64,000 nt of DNA from Asterella californica (GCA_036924285.1 JAYKYS010000010.1:15351001-15415000); one strand, 5' to 3'. Positions 12,100 to 24,988 are shown, counted from the first letter of the stretch. The notes: generated by a model not told the origin, from the sequence alone. A program made the numbers and translations.

Positions 12100-14300
12100 G
12101 GGAAACTTGTGCATCCTGTCTGAATCTCATGATGTATGAATGTTCAAATCTGTTTACAAGGGACTCTGGCATACTAGCGTGAATCAAGAGAAACATTTTG
12201 GTGATCATGCTGGGGAACACAACAAGTGCAAGTTGTAACCAGCAAGATCTTTGAACGACGGACCTAGAGCGGACCGTTTGCAACACGGAAGAAGAAGAGA
12301 CATTGGGATAATTAAGCGAGTGAATGAGAGAGAACTGGTCGGATGAAGAACAAAAATGGAAAATTGTCAAAATATACTCATTACAACCAAAGACTAGTTT
12401 ATAACACGAATGAAGAAGCAGAATTGTTACAATACGGACAACTTATGAACAGAATATCGACCTTAACTCTCGACAGACTACATTCTCTACCACTAGAGTT
12501 CAATAGTGACATGATCTGTGTACATTCAACTGGAAGTTAACAAAAACAATATAGTTCTATTCTCACTCGTACACAATTTCTTTATTGATAACATGTTGTT
12601 GCGTAATCCGAAAGAAGGAGATCTTAGCATCATACTATAACTCTGCTAGAGGAATCTGAAAGTTGTTTCCAACTCTATAATATTCACAATGGAACGTTGT
12701 TCTAGATAGAGATCAAACCTGAAGTCTTTGGAATAGTCCAAAGAAACATGGATTCACGATCAGGCTACTCGTCCAAAACAATGTCTCGAGACACATTAGA
12801 AGATGATGTAAAATAAATTTTAAAAGTAACTTCAAAGAGCTATATAAAACATCAACTGGATGAACTTTTCATCAGAAGATCTTGAATGAAAATGAAAACA
12901 ATCCACATGTGGTACTGGATGTCTTATTGAGTAAGGTAGGCGAACAAAGACTTAAGAATCATGAAGATATATGATAGAACTACGAGAGAAATTTACTCTT
13001 CTTCTATAGAAATACGACGAATAACAAGTATTTAACGAAGAAAGGAAACTTTGAAACTGAAATTTGGGTGTCAAGTGACAATTGGTTCTAAAGCTACCAT
13101 CTCTCAAACAAATTCAGAGGAGTTTTTTGAACCCGCTTTCCGAATGCAAAAGCAAGAAGCATAGAAGTTTCAACGTAGAGATTTACTCACATCAAAACCG
13201 GATGAGGGACTGGAATTAACTTCAAAATTGAGTGATGTCAAAGAAAACTTACTATCCCACACACCCTTGCAAAAAAAAAGAGAGACACCATCAAGCACAA
13301 AAGCTAAGACACCGTTATGATCACCTTCCCCAATCCTTTTTCCAACAATGGCACCTACTATTCGCATTAAACCAACTACTTTTTGGACATCAAGCACTAC
13401 TCATAAAACCTCCCCAACCAATCAAACAACACCTATCAACACCACGACGAATCCATCAATTGTTCCTCCACCTCCAAAGACTACAACTAGAAATACACGA
13501 ACATTCTCAGAATAATCCATCTCCAGTCTTAATCCTCCAACCAATCCAAAATCTATTATCAATCCAATTCTTACTACCAAACTCAATCCGGTATCAATTG
13601 CAAACCCAATCGGAATGACATCCTGACTCTGAATGCCCATGCCATTATTCAACGAGAAACCACATGAAGACCCGGACATGCATATAGCAACTTTTGAGCG
13701 CTATATGACTCCAAATAAATGACGTAAATGATAAAAAAGCTTTATTTTCAAATACATTGAAGAAGTAAGCATTTGGATGATACACTCAAAGCGGAATCAA
13801 TGATACCACACCTTGAGATCAAGTAGAAAAATTATTTATAAATGACTTCAGGATAGCCAAAGAGGTTGCAGATATCATGTTCAAACTCGATAACATGAAA
13901 CAAGGAGAAAAAGAAAACCTAAGTGATTTGTTAAGCCGTTTCCAGATAGTATCATCACGATTAATCACACTTGTCAAGGATTGTCTCCGTATCACTTGGT
14001 TACAAAGTGCAGTACGATCTAAGTACTTACATCTGGAGGATAGAGGTTACGCAAATACAGATGAACTGGAAGCTGGACTACATCAGTGATAAAGAGCCAT
14101 TGGATTAAGAGATGGATATGCAGATGAAGACAAATGCTAGTATAAAGAACCCAAAAAAAGAGAAGTAGATAGTGACGATAGTCAGGATACAAGAGGAAGA
14201 GAAGCACCATGTCCGAATGTCACGTTGTATGAATGTTTGGATCTGTTTACAAGAGACTGCGACATACTGGTATGAATCACGTGTAACAATGGAAGACGCA
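12100..14300 (+). mobile_element. Decayed LTR-retroelement relic with gag, copy 1
   Basis: Three segments show retroelement ancestry. First, bases 12540-13000 and 13190-13330 align with 45640-46070 and 46110-46230, so there are two copies of one element. Second, a gag N-terminal motif is visible near 13640-13715 (PMPLFNEKPHEDPD...ATFERYM in one frame), and the 46.5-kb copy also reads AAFERYM. Third, a retrotransposon-gag-like stretch lies at 13877-14089. The ends share an approximately 80-base direct repeat (12100-12200 with 14205-14290; shared TCTGTTTACAAG). Stops and frameshifts are frequent and no pol was found. Confidence 0.55.
13877..14089 (+). pseudogene. Gag capsid fragment of a retrotransposon
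   Basis: The 70-codon open stretch contains NMKQGEKENLSDLLSRFQIV, followed by LRITWLQSAVRSKY and GYANTDELEA. A charged segment followed by ESLSDFLSRF-type sequence is typical of the retrotransposon gag capsid region, where multimerisation takes place. The next codon is a stop, and the continuing frame (RAIGLRDGYADEDKC...) shows two more stops. No zinc knuckle was found downstream. The fragment is a dead relic of the 12.1-14.3 kb element. Assignment to Gypsy or Copia is not secure; I favour Gypsy-like from the EDP...FERYM motif upstream. Confidence 0.5.
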
Positions 14301-14315
14301 AATAGGCAGATATTG

Positions 14316-14362
14316 TATCTAACCCCTCTCATTAGAAAGGATTAGGTAATAAATTAATATCT
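14316..14362. repeat. Degenerate piece of the paired-hairpin repeat
   Basis: CTAACCCCTCTCATTAGAAA followed by GGATTAGGTAATAAATTAAT resembles the first hairpin of the paired-hairpin family (compare 42131-42180), with one arm eroded. It lies directly after the gag relic. The 45-kb gag relic likewise has a paired-hairpin copy directly next to it. Confidence 0.45.
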
Positions 14363-17300
14363 AGTTCAAATTAATATGTGTTTGTTAGTATATTTTCTTG
14401 AACTTATAGTTTTGGAAGCGTGTCTTTCTGCTTTCGCTTTATGAGTTGTGTTTAGATTGTCTAGCAAACTTTAGGTGTGATTATTATTAACCATTATAGA
14501 TAAATATATGCATATATTATTATTAAACCATATAAATTATAGGATTTTCACATTACACATACATTTTTTGCTATGAGCAACAATTCCCCAAGAAGTTAAT
14601 CTTGCATGCATATTTGATTAAAAGTGCAGAATAGTCATCTGCAAATAAGAAGATTCAAACAATAAATGTGCAAGTTTTGGACCCAATGAATATGCATGCA
14701 ACATGAAATTTACCCTGAGAGAAAAAAATACAAGGTTGGAGAGAAGAGCAAAATCTAGTAGCGCAATTGGACTGAACACTGCAATGGAGTTTGATCAAAC
14801 TTCTAAACCTATTAATCAATGTTAGATTAATGGCTGTTTGTTAGTTGTGATTCTGTAAATAACAAACAAGAAATATAAAGTAACATAAAAATCAAAATAT
14901 ATTTAAAAATTAAATTTTATATACATCATGCATGCAAGAAAACCCATGACCCATGTATCTTGAAGCTCACTTCAGAAACCAATAAAATGACTTCTTGTCC
15001 AGTAAAAAAGTAACTTTTGTTATAGATGATAAATTAAACCACTCTACATTATTCCTCTCTTCTGAAGATAGAAGAGCTGGTCTCAAGGCTTATCATCCCA
15101 TTAAAAAGGCTTGAGATCTTACTTGTTCTCGAAAACAACAAAAAAATTAGTTTACTGGGCAGTTTTATACACCAGATTTCATGTCCGTCATATCATAGAA
15201 GGAAGAGTACGTTCTAAAGGAGAACCAAGAGGGTTAGAAAAATACCTTTAAGTGGTGAAATTCTAACCTGTGATTCAGAAGAAGGGTTTGGAGACCTGAC
15301 CAGGTTTTCAATCCTGAGCGTCCAAATTCCATTCTCAATCACATCCTGCGCTTGCTTTTACAAGAGAAGACAGTTAGATGCACAGTTTGTGGGGTTGACA
15401 TAATTTGACCAAACTAAAGGCGAAAAGAAAAAAGTCAATCAAGTGAAGTGGACCCAAAAAAGGGTTTAATTAAAGACGTGCAAAAAAGGCCATGTCGTGT
15501 TGAATTATGTTTTTTAGATATTTCTTTTCCTGCCCTCTCAACCAAATAATATATGCCGGAAAATGATCAACTTAACTGCAACGTGGGGGGTATGTGTCAA
15601 CGGTGGATCAAGTTGCCCAGCTTAGCTTCAATCAGCCCCACATGAGTCATAATAAAGCCACCGGTGTAACGTCACCCCGTTCACTTGAAAAGAAACAAGA
15701 AAAAGAAAAAGAAAAATCAACCCCAACGTGACTCCAATCGCAAGAAGGTTCTCTTTCACTGTAGAAAATGAACCATTTTCTTACCGTCAACAACTTTAAA
15801 CATTTATTTACTCACCCCAGCAATATGAAGACCACACAAAATGCCTCAAAAATTTTGCTGTGATTGATATTTTTCCCCTCATGACTGTTGTGTGTTATTC
15901 AATAGATCTAGGGACAGCAATTAATATATATTGCGCTCACTGTTATATGGCAGGTAACATTTGTGTTGCTTATATTTGTCTTAGCTGACATCATCAAGCA
16001 GGCCACTTTTAAAAACTCCCCACAAGGAAAACAATCTTCTAAGGAGTAGGAATAAAAACTAGAACTTACTCAGAATTTGAATGGCGGTATGTCATGACGA
16101 GAAAAAGCTATTTTATCTGTGGAATGGGTGGGTCCAAATTCGGAAGGGTGAGAGTGTAAGTGCCAAAAGAGTAGGTTTGGAGTTTGATTTCCATCGTTCT
16201 AATCTCGTTTCCATTTTTCTTATGTTACCTTACGTACAAATAGATAAGTCAGAAGGGTAATGCAACATTCACTTTGGCCCCTAATGGAAGAAAAAGACAA
16301 GAGTGGAGAGAGAAGCAAAATCTACTAGCGCACTTGGACAGGAAAATGCAGTGGGGTCTTATCAAATTTCTAGACTTCTTAATCAATGTTAGAGTATAGT
16401 TCTTTATGAGTGTTAGTTGTAATTATATAATAGAAAATTATAAGTTATAAATAATTCACAATAAATAAATATTGTTAAAAAATTAGAAATAATTATATAT
16501 ATGATGCATGCTGAAACTTTTGGCAAAAATCTACAAGCCATGTACGTTCAAGCGCGCTCAAAGAACCATAAGATCGGTTGAATATTAGGTTTGGTTATAA
16601 GTTTAATTTATCCTAAAAAGATTAAACAGCTTCGGATTATTCTCCGCTGGGAATAATATGCAAGGATGAGAAACAAGGGAAAAGAAAAGTTTCCAGTTGT
16701 GGGTTGGCCAAATAGAATAGAGAATTATCGAGAGTGATTGGACGAACTGAACAACAAACAAATGCCTTCAAAAAGCAGTTATAGTTTCCCTCGAGGCAAG
16801 TATGCTAGCAACATATTGTTTTTCGCGGCTCTTTTACTAAGAGCATTTTTAATATCTGCTAAGTGAGATGTATAAATAATTAGGCTCTTGTTAATTTAAT
16901 CTCAGAAAACCCATCATGAATCATATCTTATCAGTAGTGAATGAATGAAGATTGCATCAGACATCTCTTCTCTTCTCTGCTTTGGTTTTTTCTTCTCTTA
17001 TCTTCTTTCGAGGTAGATTTTTTATTATACTTGTGGGGACTCTCTCTCTCTCTCTCTCGCCTCATTCCTTCTTCTTCATCTCCTTCGTAAAGTCAGCTTC
17101 TGTATGATGGAATCTCCCCTTCATAGAAAGAAAAGTTCGTCCACGCTTGAATAAACCTGTAAGCTCCACGTGACTTCAAATCCTTCTCCCCGTCAAGTCT
17201 GTCTTATTCTTGTTTAGTAAACAACCAATAAACTATATTCATTTAATTAATTGAATTTAATATGTATATTAACATATAGAGTGGTGGCAAGTTTGCATGC

Positions 17301-19984
17301 ATGTGTCCCGCTTGTACCACTAACACTCCTACTAGTACAGTATTGTTGTTGAATACTGTATATTATAAAATATCGGTCAAACATGAGTTTGTCGAGAATA
17401 TTAAAATGGAGGAAGTTATGTGATTGGCTGCCGGATGATGTTTCCTTCTTTCCCGTATGGGAAAAGTCCTGCTTGCACTGTACTGTAGTTGTAAAGTTCC
17501 TGAGCTACAGTAGTACGTTTGCTTTTCCCGACGGAGAATGAACCGTTTCGCTTTTCAGTGAGGAAGAATTACGCGAACCCGACCCGACAGGTCCTCGTCG
17601 ACCGCACTCACGCTGCAGCTCATTGGACAGTAGTTCGTAGACCAGTGGTTCGAAGGCCTTGAACAAGATCATATCTGATGCCGTGAGACAAGGCAAGATC
17701 TACAAAACGCTTTTCCAATTTTCTATTTATATCTATCTATCTAATCTAATCTGCTCTGCCCTGGAGTCTACACTGGACTCAGTCATATATTCAAATGTAG
17801 TTCGTGGCTGAACTGAGTAAGTACGCAAGTAAGTAAGAACTGTTGGACTGCAGGAAGCGGCGCGGAAAGAAAGACGAGGAGGAGGCGGAGGCGCACATAA
17901 CACGTCGCCTATAGCAGCAGCACGAGCTGTTGTGTTATGACCTAAGCTTGCAACAAAGTCGAAAGAGGATTTACTTACTTACCCCTTTCCGTTTCATGTC
18001 GTGAGGGACTGACTGACTCGCTTCACATTTTCTTCTTGTTTGTCGTCGTAGCTGGCAAACTTCGATCGATCGAGCGCGCGCCTTTTGCTCTTTTCCCCCT
18101 CTGACTCACTCACTGACTACTGCTTCTGCTACGATGGGGTCTTTCCATCCGTTGGCTATTCATTTTTCCTTTTGCTACGGTAGTAGTATACTACAGTACT
18201 CATACCTCATCATCATCATGACATGCTTCTCTGCTTCTCTCAACCCTAGAACAGTCCCGATACTCTCACGTACACAACGACGACAGTGATGAGTGATGAT
18301 TGGCACGGGAAAAGTGTGCTCTCCCCAACTCTCTCTTTCCTCTCTCAAGGAAACCAATGGAATGGAATATTTCTCAACTTGTTCACCCCGCAGTAAGTCG
18401 TAGTAATTCCCAGAAACGACGGCAGTGAAAAAGAGGTAGCAAGAACTTTCAGCCTTTTGCTTTATCAGTCACCCAATACGAAAGTCGAGTTTGATAATAC
18501 CTTTCTGCAATACGCGACGCAATGAATAGCGAATGGATGGAAAGACCACATCAACCTTACAAAGGAAAGAAGGATCCGAAGTGCCAAGCAACTATCGTCC
18601 TGAAAAGAAGAACACCGGAGCTAAACTCCACTAGTTCTAAGATCGACTATCGTGCTTATAATATCACACACAGGTAAGTCAAAACTCCTACATACAATAT
18701 GTGCACATGAAACAGCCTCGCTTATTGCAATTATTCTCTTGTGGACCGCACTTGCTAAAGCTCTCTGTAGAACAATAAAAGCTCGCTATCTAAAAAATAT
18801 AGTGTACAAAGTAAGAGAAAGTGGTACCCCTGGCGCCTCTCATGGTAAGTTTTGACACAATCTCGAAAGAAGACGTCGAACTTCAAAACTGTCAATCGGT
18901 ATATCTCCAAGGCTAAGAGAATGAAGCGAAGTCTCACATACATATTCTTATACTTGGTCATCTTCACTGCTGCCGTCACGTCTGCAACCCATCTTGGGAG
19001 ATGTGATCACATGTATCGTCATTGAGTCCATTGTCGGATCTGTGACAATCACATCTGTCATTGACACCTGATCCTCTCTCATCATGTACAAGTCAGCTCT
19101 AACTGATCTTCCGTCTGAAGAGCTTAAGGTTTAAGGTCTAATATCTTTCTTATTGAATTCTTTATTGATCAGACCGTTTACAGACAATACACGGTTTTAT
19201 CAGTTATCTTGCCACTTTAGTTTGTGAATTTGAATTTGTATTTCTAACGAGTATTTGAGACTGATGATAGAAGTTACATGGGTCATATTTTCTTCCTAAA
19301 GCTTGCTATAAACTTCACGTCTTAATATGATAATGCACATTAACATGAGATGAGTAATTACTGATAAGACGAGCTGTTTCCAGTCAAGGGTCTGATCAAG
19401 ACATGAATGGAATACACTACGTGACTCTAAGCCGTATTTACAGAAGGAAATTCTCGTATATAAGTAGCTGGGTGTTGTTACGATAATTAAATAATTAATT
19501 ATTAGTTAAGTGATCCTTCCTCGGTGGGGTATGTTTCTTCTCCAAACGTTTTCCTTTCTCTTGTTTGCGTATTTTCTGATAAGTCCTTTTTCTTTTGAAA
19601 AATATTTTTTGAGAAGTCTCTTATCTTGGTCCTTGGAGCTTTGTAGTCGTTCCAAACTTCCGCACGTCAGTGTCGCATCACCACTTGGAGTCTTGGACCA
19701 TCTTGAGATTGTACGTACGTCCGTTTACATGGTACGTGCTGAATACTTTTTCATCGCTAGTACAGTACTTGGATGTTGAATAAAATTCCGTATCCTGGTA
19801 CCCTTGACGGGTACGACAAGCCTCTTTCATGCGTGTCTAGAGGAGAAGTAACCATGACTCCAGGAGTAGCCATGATTAGTGCTCTTGAGCTTTTCCGGAA
19901 ATTCAGTAATTTACTAATTTATTAATTTAGTATAAAATTTCCAGAATTAAAACCGACCAGCAATATACTTCGCTGAATGTACTC
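14363..19984. other. Intergenic; old duplication and a pyrimidine-rich leader-like patch
   Basis: No gene is supported. Bases 14700-14960 and 16270-16530 are diverged direct copies (shared AGCAAAATCTAS, TAGCGCA, TTGGAC, AATCAATGTTAGA, GTTAGTTGT and CATGCATG-type motifs). At 16964-17090 the plus strand is strongly pyrimidine-rich (TTCTTCTCTTATCTTC, then a (TC)n run near 17041), like many plant 5' leaders. The only ATG soon after opens a 16-codon frame. At 17.5-18.6 kb composition is closer to 50% GC with no domain-bearing ORF. It may be the promoter side of an undetected or lost gene. Confidence 0.4.
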
Positions 19985-20400
19985 TTCGCTTAAACCCCGA
20001 GTATGACTACAAGTGCTCCTGCTAACCCGGAATACCTTTTATTGGAGGTTCTCCTCCGTTGAATGCAGAAAATGATTATGATGATTTCGTGCCTGCCTGA
20101 CTGTGAGACTTACTAGTCGAACAGATTCATATCTCAATTTAAAATTATTAAAATTAATTTAATTATTAGTTTAGAAATAAATAAATAAATAAAATTTATT
20201 CAATATTTTTACAAGTTATGATTTATTTCAAAATAAACTATTTAGTATTTACAGAGAAATGTTAAGATGGAGATTTTAGGGTTTTTGGAGCATAATGGAA
20301 TCTTTTTTTTAGACTCCTAGAACATTATGAAAATAAAAGAATATTCTCTTTCATACTTTTGCACTCAATACTCGAGGTTTAAGCATTTCGTGCTCGTTTT
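19985..20400 (-). repeat. Dispersed repeat family, copy 2 (minus orientation)
   Basis: The reverse complement is co-linear with 7855-8060, including the exact 25-base block at 19996-20020. Compared with copy 1 it carries roughly 200 extra AT-rich bases (about 20030-20220) between the conserved block and the rest. Confidence 0.6.
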
Positions 20401-20976
20401 GAAACATGTTATCTCTTTGTTCGTTATTAATAATATCATAAACTTGTGGTTTCAGAAAACTAAAGTCCTAAACTTTCTAAAGAGAAGATGTCAAAGAAGA
20501 GATGCAAGAAACTAAGACAGCATTTGCACTCAAGAGAGCAAGGACTCTAAGCCAACGGCTTGCATTCGTGTCCCCAAATAAAATTAAACTTGAAGATTCA
20601 GATCTTAGATTTGTCTTTCTCGAGTTTATCCTCGCACCATTATGCTACCACGAGGGGTCAGCAGTTCTCCCTAGTTGACTGCATTGAAAACCTTAATAAG
20701 ATATTGGTCTCCCATCCCTTAGAAGCACCGAAAAATGTTCTTCACCAAGGAAAAGGCAAATGTGTTTTTTCACTTGCTACGCCCATGCCAACAAAAAGTA
20801 GTCCTTGACACCACTTGTCACAAAGCTCGAACCAAATATTCACAACGTCATCGGAGCAGTACAAATCCAAAGAACGTCATTCACGTTGAAAACTCATTTC
20901 AAGTTCTCGTGAAATACCACCAAAACAAATACCGCACGTCTCTTAGTAGAATGTATCAAGGAAGTACTGTCATGGA

Positions 20977-21474
20977 AATCTACAAATGAACATTTGTAGA
21001 TTATCGCATGGCTAGATTGAGACACACAAGAAGTAGAGCGAAGCAGCAGCAATCAACAAACACCTAAAACAGACATAGATAGTGGAGATAAAACAAAGAT
21101 GTAGCTAAGTTGCGGCAATCTGCAAAAAGATGTTTGTAGATTGCCCCTGAAATAGACCATGTCAATGAAGACAAGTTAAAGTAGTTGATAAGTTGCGGCA
21201 ACCTACAAACATACGTTTGTAGATTTTCATAGAAGCAGACTTGAACAAAGTAGTCAAGACAAAAATGCAGATAATCTGCAGAAATCTACAAATGGACGTT
21301 TGTAGATTGCCTCCCAACAGATATGGACCATGGAGGTTGATACAAATGTAGGTTGGTTGTGACAATCTACAAACATCGATTTGTAGATTGCCACAGAGAT
21401 TGACAAAGAGATGGTAGATGAACACAAAAAGGTGACATAGTTGCGGCAATCTATAAATGAACATTTGTAGATTG
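20977..21474. repeat. Tandem array of six short palindromes, about 83-bp period
   Basis: Hairpins lie at 20977-21002, 21117-21142, 21200-21225, 21283-21308, 21363-21390 and 21447-21474. The last four intervals are 80-84 bases and the first is 140. The first palindrome pairs AATCTACAAATG with CATTTGTAGATT around a two-base loop. Others vary in sequence but keep most of the pairing. Several hairpins are preceded by a conserved TTGCGGCAA. The minus strand stays open through most of the array (21162-21593), giving a peptide periodic at about 28 residues, which is explained by the near-84-base period rather than by coding. The class of repeat is unknown. Confidence 0.8.
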
Positions 21475-23346
21475 TCATCGAAACATAATCTGACTATGGA
21501 ATCAAGGAAAAAAATATTGTTAACATACCTTGTACTAGAGACTGCTTCTGTAGCCGTGTGCTGGTCTTGGTGGACGACTGCAGTGCTTGGCATGAGACGT
21601 AGATCGGAGACGCAAGATCAAGACGTGAGTCCGGCGCAGACGGACTGTGGTTTACCACAAGGTCTAAGTTTGGGTCTACATCACAGATTTTCGAAAAAAC
21701 TGCTAAGTGTTGGAGCTCCAGCGACGTTTTGGATCAAGGACGGAGCTCTACATAAGATCTCAAGGCGAGTAGGATAGCATTGAAAAGGCCTCGACGAGAG
21801 CTTTCCAGAGATATGTAGAACTCTTCAACCTGACCTCCGAGCCAAAAATTATAGCCGATCTCGATAACGGATTGTAGAATAATTTTCATAGATCAAAGAG
21901 GAGGACGGACCAGGACGAGTCACCCGATCCCAGAGTTCGGCGGACAGACTCTAGGGGCATGAGGTGATGGTTGGATCAGTACCAAGGCGCGTTCCAGTCT
22001 AGACTTGGATGTCTAGACATAGAAACAATCCAAGGGTTGGGACAAGACTAGCGAACGAGAAGGTGTGTTAGACCACCGTCTGAGAGCCTGGATCTAGACG
22101 GATATCACGAGCGGTTGGACCGCTAGGTGTGCTAGAGACACCATTTAGGAACCTGGACTTTATGAGAAGTCCGTCCTAAGTCATGTTGTGACTTGCTCAT
22201 GTTTTGGGACCGACCTAGCCGGATCTAGGTCAGGACTTAGGGAATGTTTGAGCTTAAGAGTTAGTGAGACGATCCGGCTCCGATACGGATCAAACAGAGT
22301 TAAGATAAGTGGTGCATGGATGCTAACTTGTGATTGTGGTTTGCATGTTAGCGTTGTGAGAGCACCTTTCTCGAGATAGTGGTTCATGGTAGAAATCAGT
22401 ACGTTCCGATCTCGCATTTCGGTCCATTTCTAGACTTGTCTCTTTAGGTCAATGTTCATCTCGAGGTCCTTTTGGGTAGGCCTTTATGTCCTAACCTAAT
22501 GTTCCAACCTTGATTCGGAGAATCATTTAGAGTTCATCTGTTTTCGACTTCCCGGTCAAACGGTTAAGTCCTACTCGCAGCGTTCACAACTTAGTGCAAG
22601 TCCACTACAGTTCTATTGTTTGCGTTTGTGTCCGATCTTGAGACTGAGGGTCGCAACACTCACTCCTCACTTTGGAGGTTGATGCCCTCATCAACAATAA
22701 TCCTTAAGTTAACGCCAAGTTCAGAATGAGTAACCAACCCCTTGTCGCTGAATTACGTTCTGGTAGCTAACCCGCAATTCTATTCTTGGTTGAGTCTTAA
22801 GTTGGCTTAAGAACACTTAGAAAATTCCAACTAGTCTTGGGTAAGCTTAACCTTTTTGGCCATCCCTAAACAAAACTAGTTGACAAATTCTAAACATTCT
22901 ACTTAAGACTCTAACTTGCTAACTTATAAGTATTCGCACACAGTCAACTTCAATCGACAATTTCGAGGTCAAATCTAATCCCAACGTAGGACTATTTTAC
23001 ATCACAGCAATCAGCATGGCGTCAACTATCCTATCCCTTTGACAATACTGAAAGATCATCTCTCAAACTATTGAGACACTCCGAAACATGACTCGGGGTA
23101 CCAATTTGACCCCCCTGACTTTGAACGGTCATAACATCCCGATCTGTCCAAATCGATCGATCGTCCACTCTAGATTGAAGCCCCGCTCAAGAGCTCTCCA
23201 ACAAGATCTCACACTCCACGAATGACCCCCGAGAAAACCTCAGACATGTGGCAATACACTCTCATGAAAAGGTTTGCGAAACACAAAAAAAAAACACAAT
23301 ACAAGTTCTACATTAAATTCACATTTGAGCCGTGTCACAACACGAC
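21475..23346 (-). other. Region downstream of the minus-strand Gypsy element; possible LTR body
   Basis: Reading the minus strand, this continues from the LTR-like start at 23347. Composition is nearly even and no protein domain is visible. A diverged repeat of roughly 70 bases lies at 22060-22160 (GTGTGTTAGACCACC and GTGTGCTAGAGACACC). The far end of the LTR was not identified. Confidence 0.35.
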
Positions 23347-23347
23347 A

Positions 23348-23691
23348 CCGAAACTCTGATCAATCCTCCCTCTATGAGTACAACTCTCATAGCATTTCAC
23401 CCTCCATGTAAGCACTAAGAAACACTCACGAAACACCACGCAAAGAAGAATGCTCCACGAGCTGTCTACCATCTATCTTATATCTAAATTTGACAACAAG
23501 AGCCACTCATGCGAATATCCACGGATCACTAAGCTGACACATCTCATTATCGTGTGATCTTACATCCAAGATAATCGTGGATATGACATATTTGTCAAAC
23601 GAGTTCCAGGAACAAGGTTCGTGAAACACAGATAAGAACACAATACAAATTCTACGCTAAATTCACAGGCGAGCCGTATCATAACATGACA
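23348..23691 (-). repeat. LTR-like segment, first of two tandem LTR starts
   Basis: Immediately after the polypurine tract the minus strand reads TGTCATGTTATGATACGGCTC. A related start, TGTCGTGTTGTGACACGGCTC, appears 344 bases further on at 23347. Both continue with GTGAATTTA, GTAGAA and TTGTATTGTGTT. The duplication implies either a duplicated LTR edge or two nested insertions. The start is also similar to that of the plus-strand LTR family at 28-37 kb. Confidence 0.55.
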
Positions 23692-23703
23692 TCCACCCCC
23701 TCT
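23692..23703 (-). other. Polypurine tract of the minus-strand Gypsy element
   Basis: The minus strand reads AGAGGGGGTGGA directly before the TG of the LTR. The same tract, GGAGGGGGTGGA, precedes the 3' LTR at 34436. Such tracts prime plus-strand synthesis in LTR retrotransposons. Confidence 0.6.
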
Positions 23704-23757
23704 AAACCTGTGCATTCTCCAGCATGCATCACAAACACTCATAAGTTGTGGACGGCA

Positions 23758-24620
23758 TCATGTAACTTCTTCGTCCTCGTAAATGTTGTCGTTGTTATCA
23801 ACATCCTCAAGAACCAAGTCATCTTCGTCGTCATTCAAGAGATCAAACGTCACTTCGACTTCCTCCATGCTTATCTCTTCACCTCGCTTCTTGAAGAGTT
23901 TCACACGCTTTCCTACATGGAGCTTTGACCCATCAAGCTCCCGGAGCGAATATGTAGGTACAACAAGAACCACATATGGTCCAAACCATCGTTTAGAGAC
24001 CTTTCTAAGCACATTTTGTTGGTTGTCCAAGCTGCTATCATACACCAACACCCAATCTCTTTCCTTAATCTCTTTTGGTCTTAACCGATGACACTTATCA
24101 AATCTATCTTTGTTTCTCAAACACACCTCTTTCAACTTCTCCACTGCAATCTCTACATCTTCATGTCTTCTCTCCAGTTGACGAATTCGAACAACAAAAA
24201 GATCTTATGTAGAAATCTCATCCTCCCAACGTAGAACACTCCAAGTGGGTATGTGCTTCCTCAACGAGCATGATAGATATCTTCCCCTACATTAACTCCG
24301 TTGGCATATACCCCATGACTGAAATATGAGGAACGATCATCCCATAGAGCAAACGGTGAGAGCCTCGATCACTCCTTCATCCTTCCTCTACAAGCTTTCA
24401 CAATAAGAGGATGACCTCGCTCACTCTTAGCATTCCCTCTGGATTGTAAGTCATAGTAAGAGCTAGTTTTATCCCATATCTCTCAAAGAACTGCTTAGCT
24501 TCAAGAGTATTCAACTCTCCACGATCGGTTATAATCTTCCCAACATACACATATTTACAAATCACGTCCTCTAGCAAGAATCTGCAAACTCCTTCAGTGG
24601 ACTTAGTACACCTCCATTGC
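23758..24620 (-). pseudogene. Ty3/Gypsy integrase, C-terminal two thirds, frameshifted
   Basis: Reading the minus strand, the catalytic core begins near 24615 with FLLEDVICKY and VGKIITDRGELN (the second catalytic Asp of the D,D-E triad is at plus 24523-24525). It continues with FFERYGIKLALT and YNPEG. A one-base frameshift near 24435 leads to AKSERGHP, the segment with the catalytic Glu, and further breaks lead to SPFALWDDR and GYMPTELM. An intact 128-codon frame (24144-23758) then gives NKDRFDKCHRLRPKEIK, DWVLVYDSSLDNQ, KRWFGPYVV, YSLRELDG and GKRVKLFKKR, the usual Gypsy integrase C-terminus, followed by an acidic tail. Reverse transcriptase and RNase H, expected upstream beyond 24650, are absent. 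The integrase family joins element cDNA to host DNA; this copy is dead. Confidence 0.85.
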
Positions 24621-24691
24621 TCTAGCTGAAGACCCTAACCTCCATTCATCACGCAGATTTCAGCTTTGACACTGACCTTAAGGGCACAGAA

Positions 24692-24965
24692 ACATCTGTT
24701 GGGATTGAAAGTTTAGTGATCGAGAATAGTTGGGAGAGTGATCAAGAAGAATAAATGATTTCATTTCATGAGTGATCAATTGAGGTAGAGTACATCGAAA
24801 GCATCTGTTGGGATTGGGAGTTTAGTGATCGAGGGTTGTTGAAGAACTGAAATCACATACAGGTGAATAGGTGATTTCAGTTCTCGAGTGATCGGCTGAG
24901 GTAGAGTACATAGATCATTTGAGTGAGGTGATTTTAGTTCTCGAGGTGATCACTGAGATATGCTG
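24692..24965. repeat. Tandem duplication of about 110 bp
   Basis: Two units start at about 24692 and 24801 with CATCTGTTGGGATTG, continue GAGTTTAGTGATCGAG or a close variant, and end with GAGGTAGAGTACAT. A third, shortened unit follows to about 24965 (ATTTYAGTTCTCGAG, GTGATC). The array marks the point where the Gypsy pol sequence is cut off. Confidence 0.65.
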
Positions 24966-24988
24966 AAGATCAAGATTTCGACCACGAC

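Noticed and set aside
20977..21474. CRISPR-like array
   Set aside because: Eukaryotic context, the repeated part is a diverged short palindrome, spacers are themselves similar, and no cas genes exist.
21162..21593. 143-codon minus-strand ORF
   Set aside because: Its periodic peptide follows from the near-84-base repeat unit; the frame has no recognisable domain.
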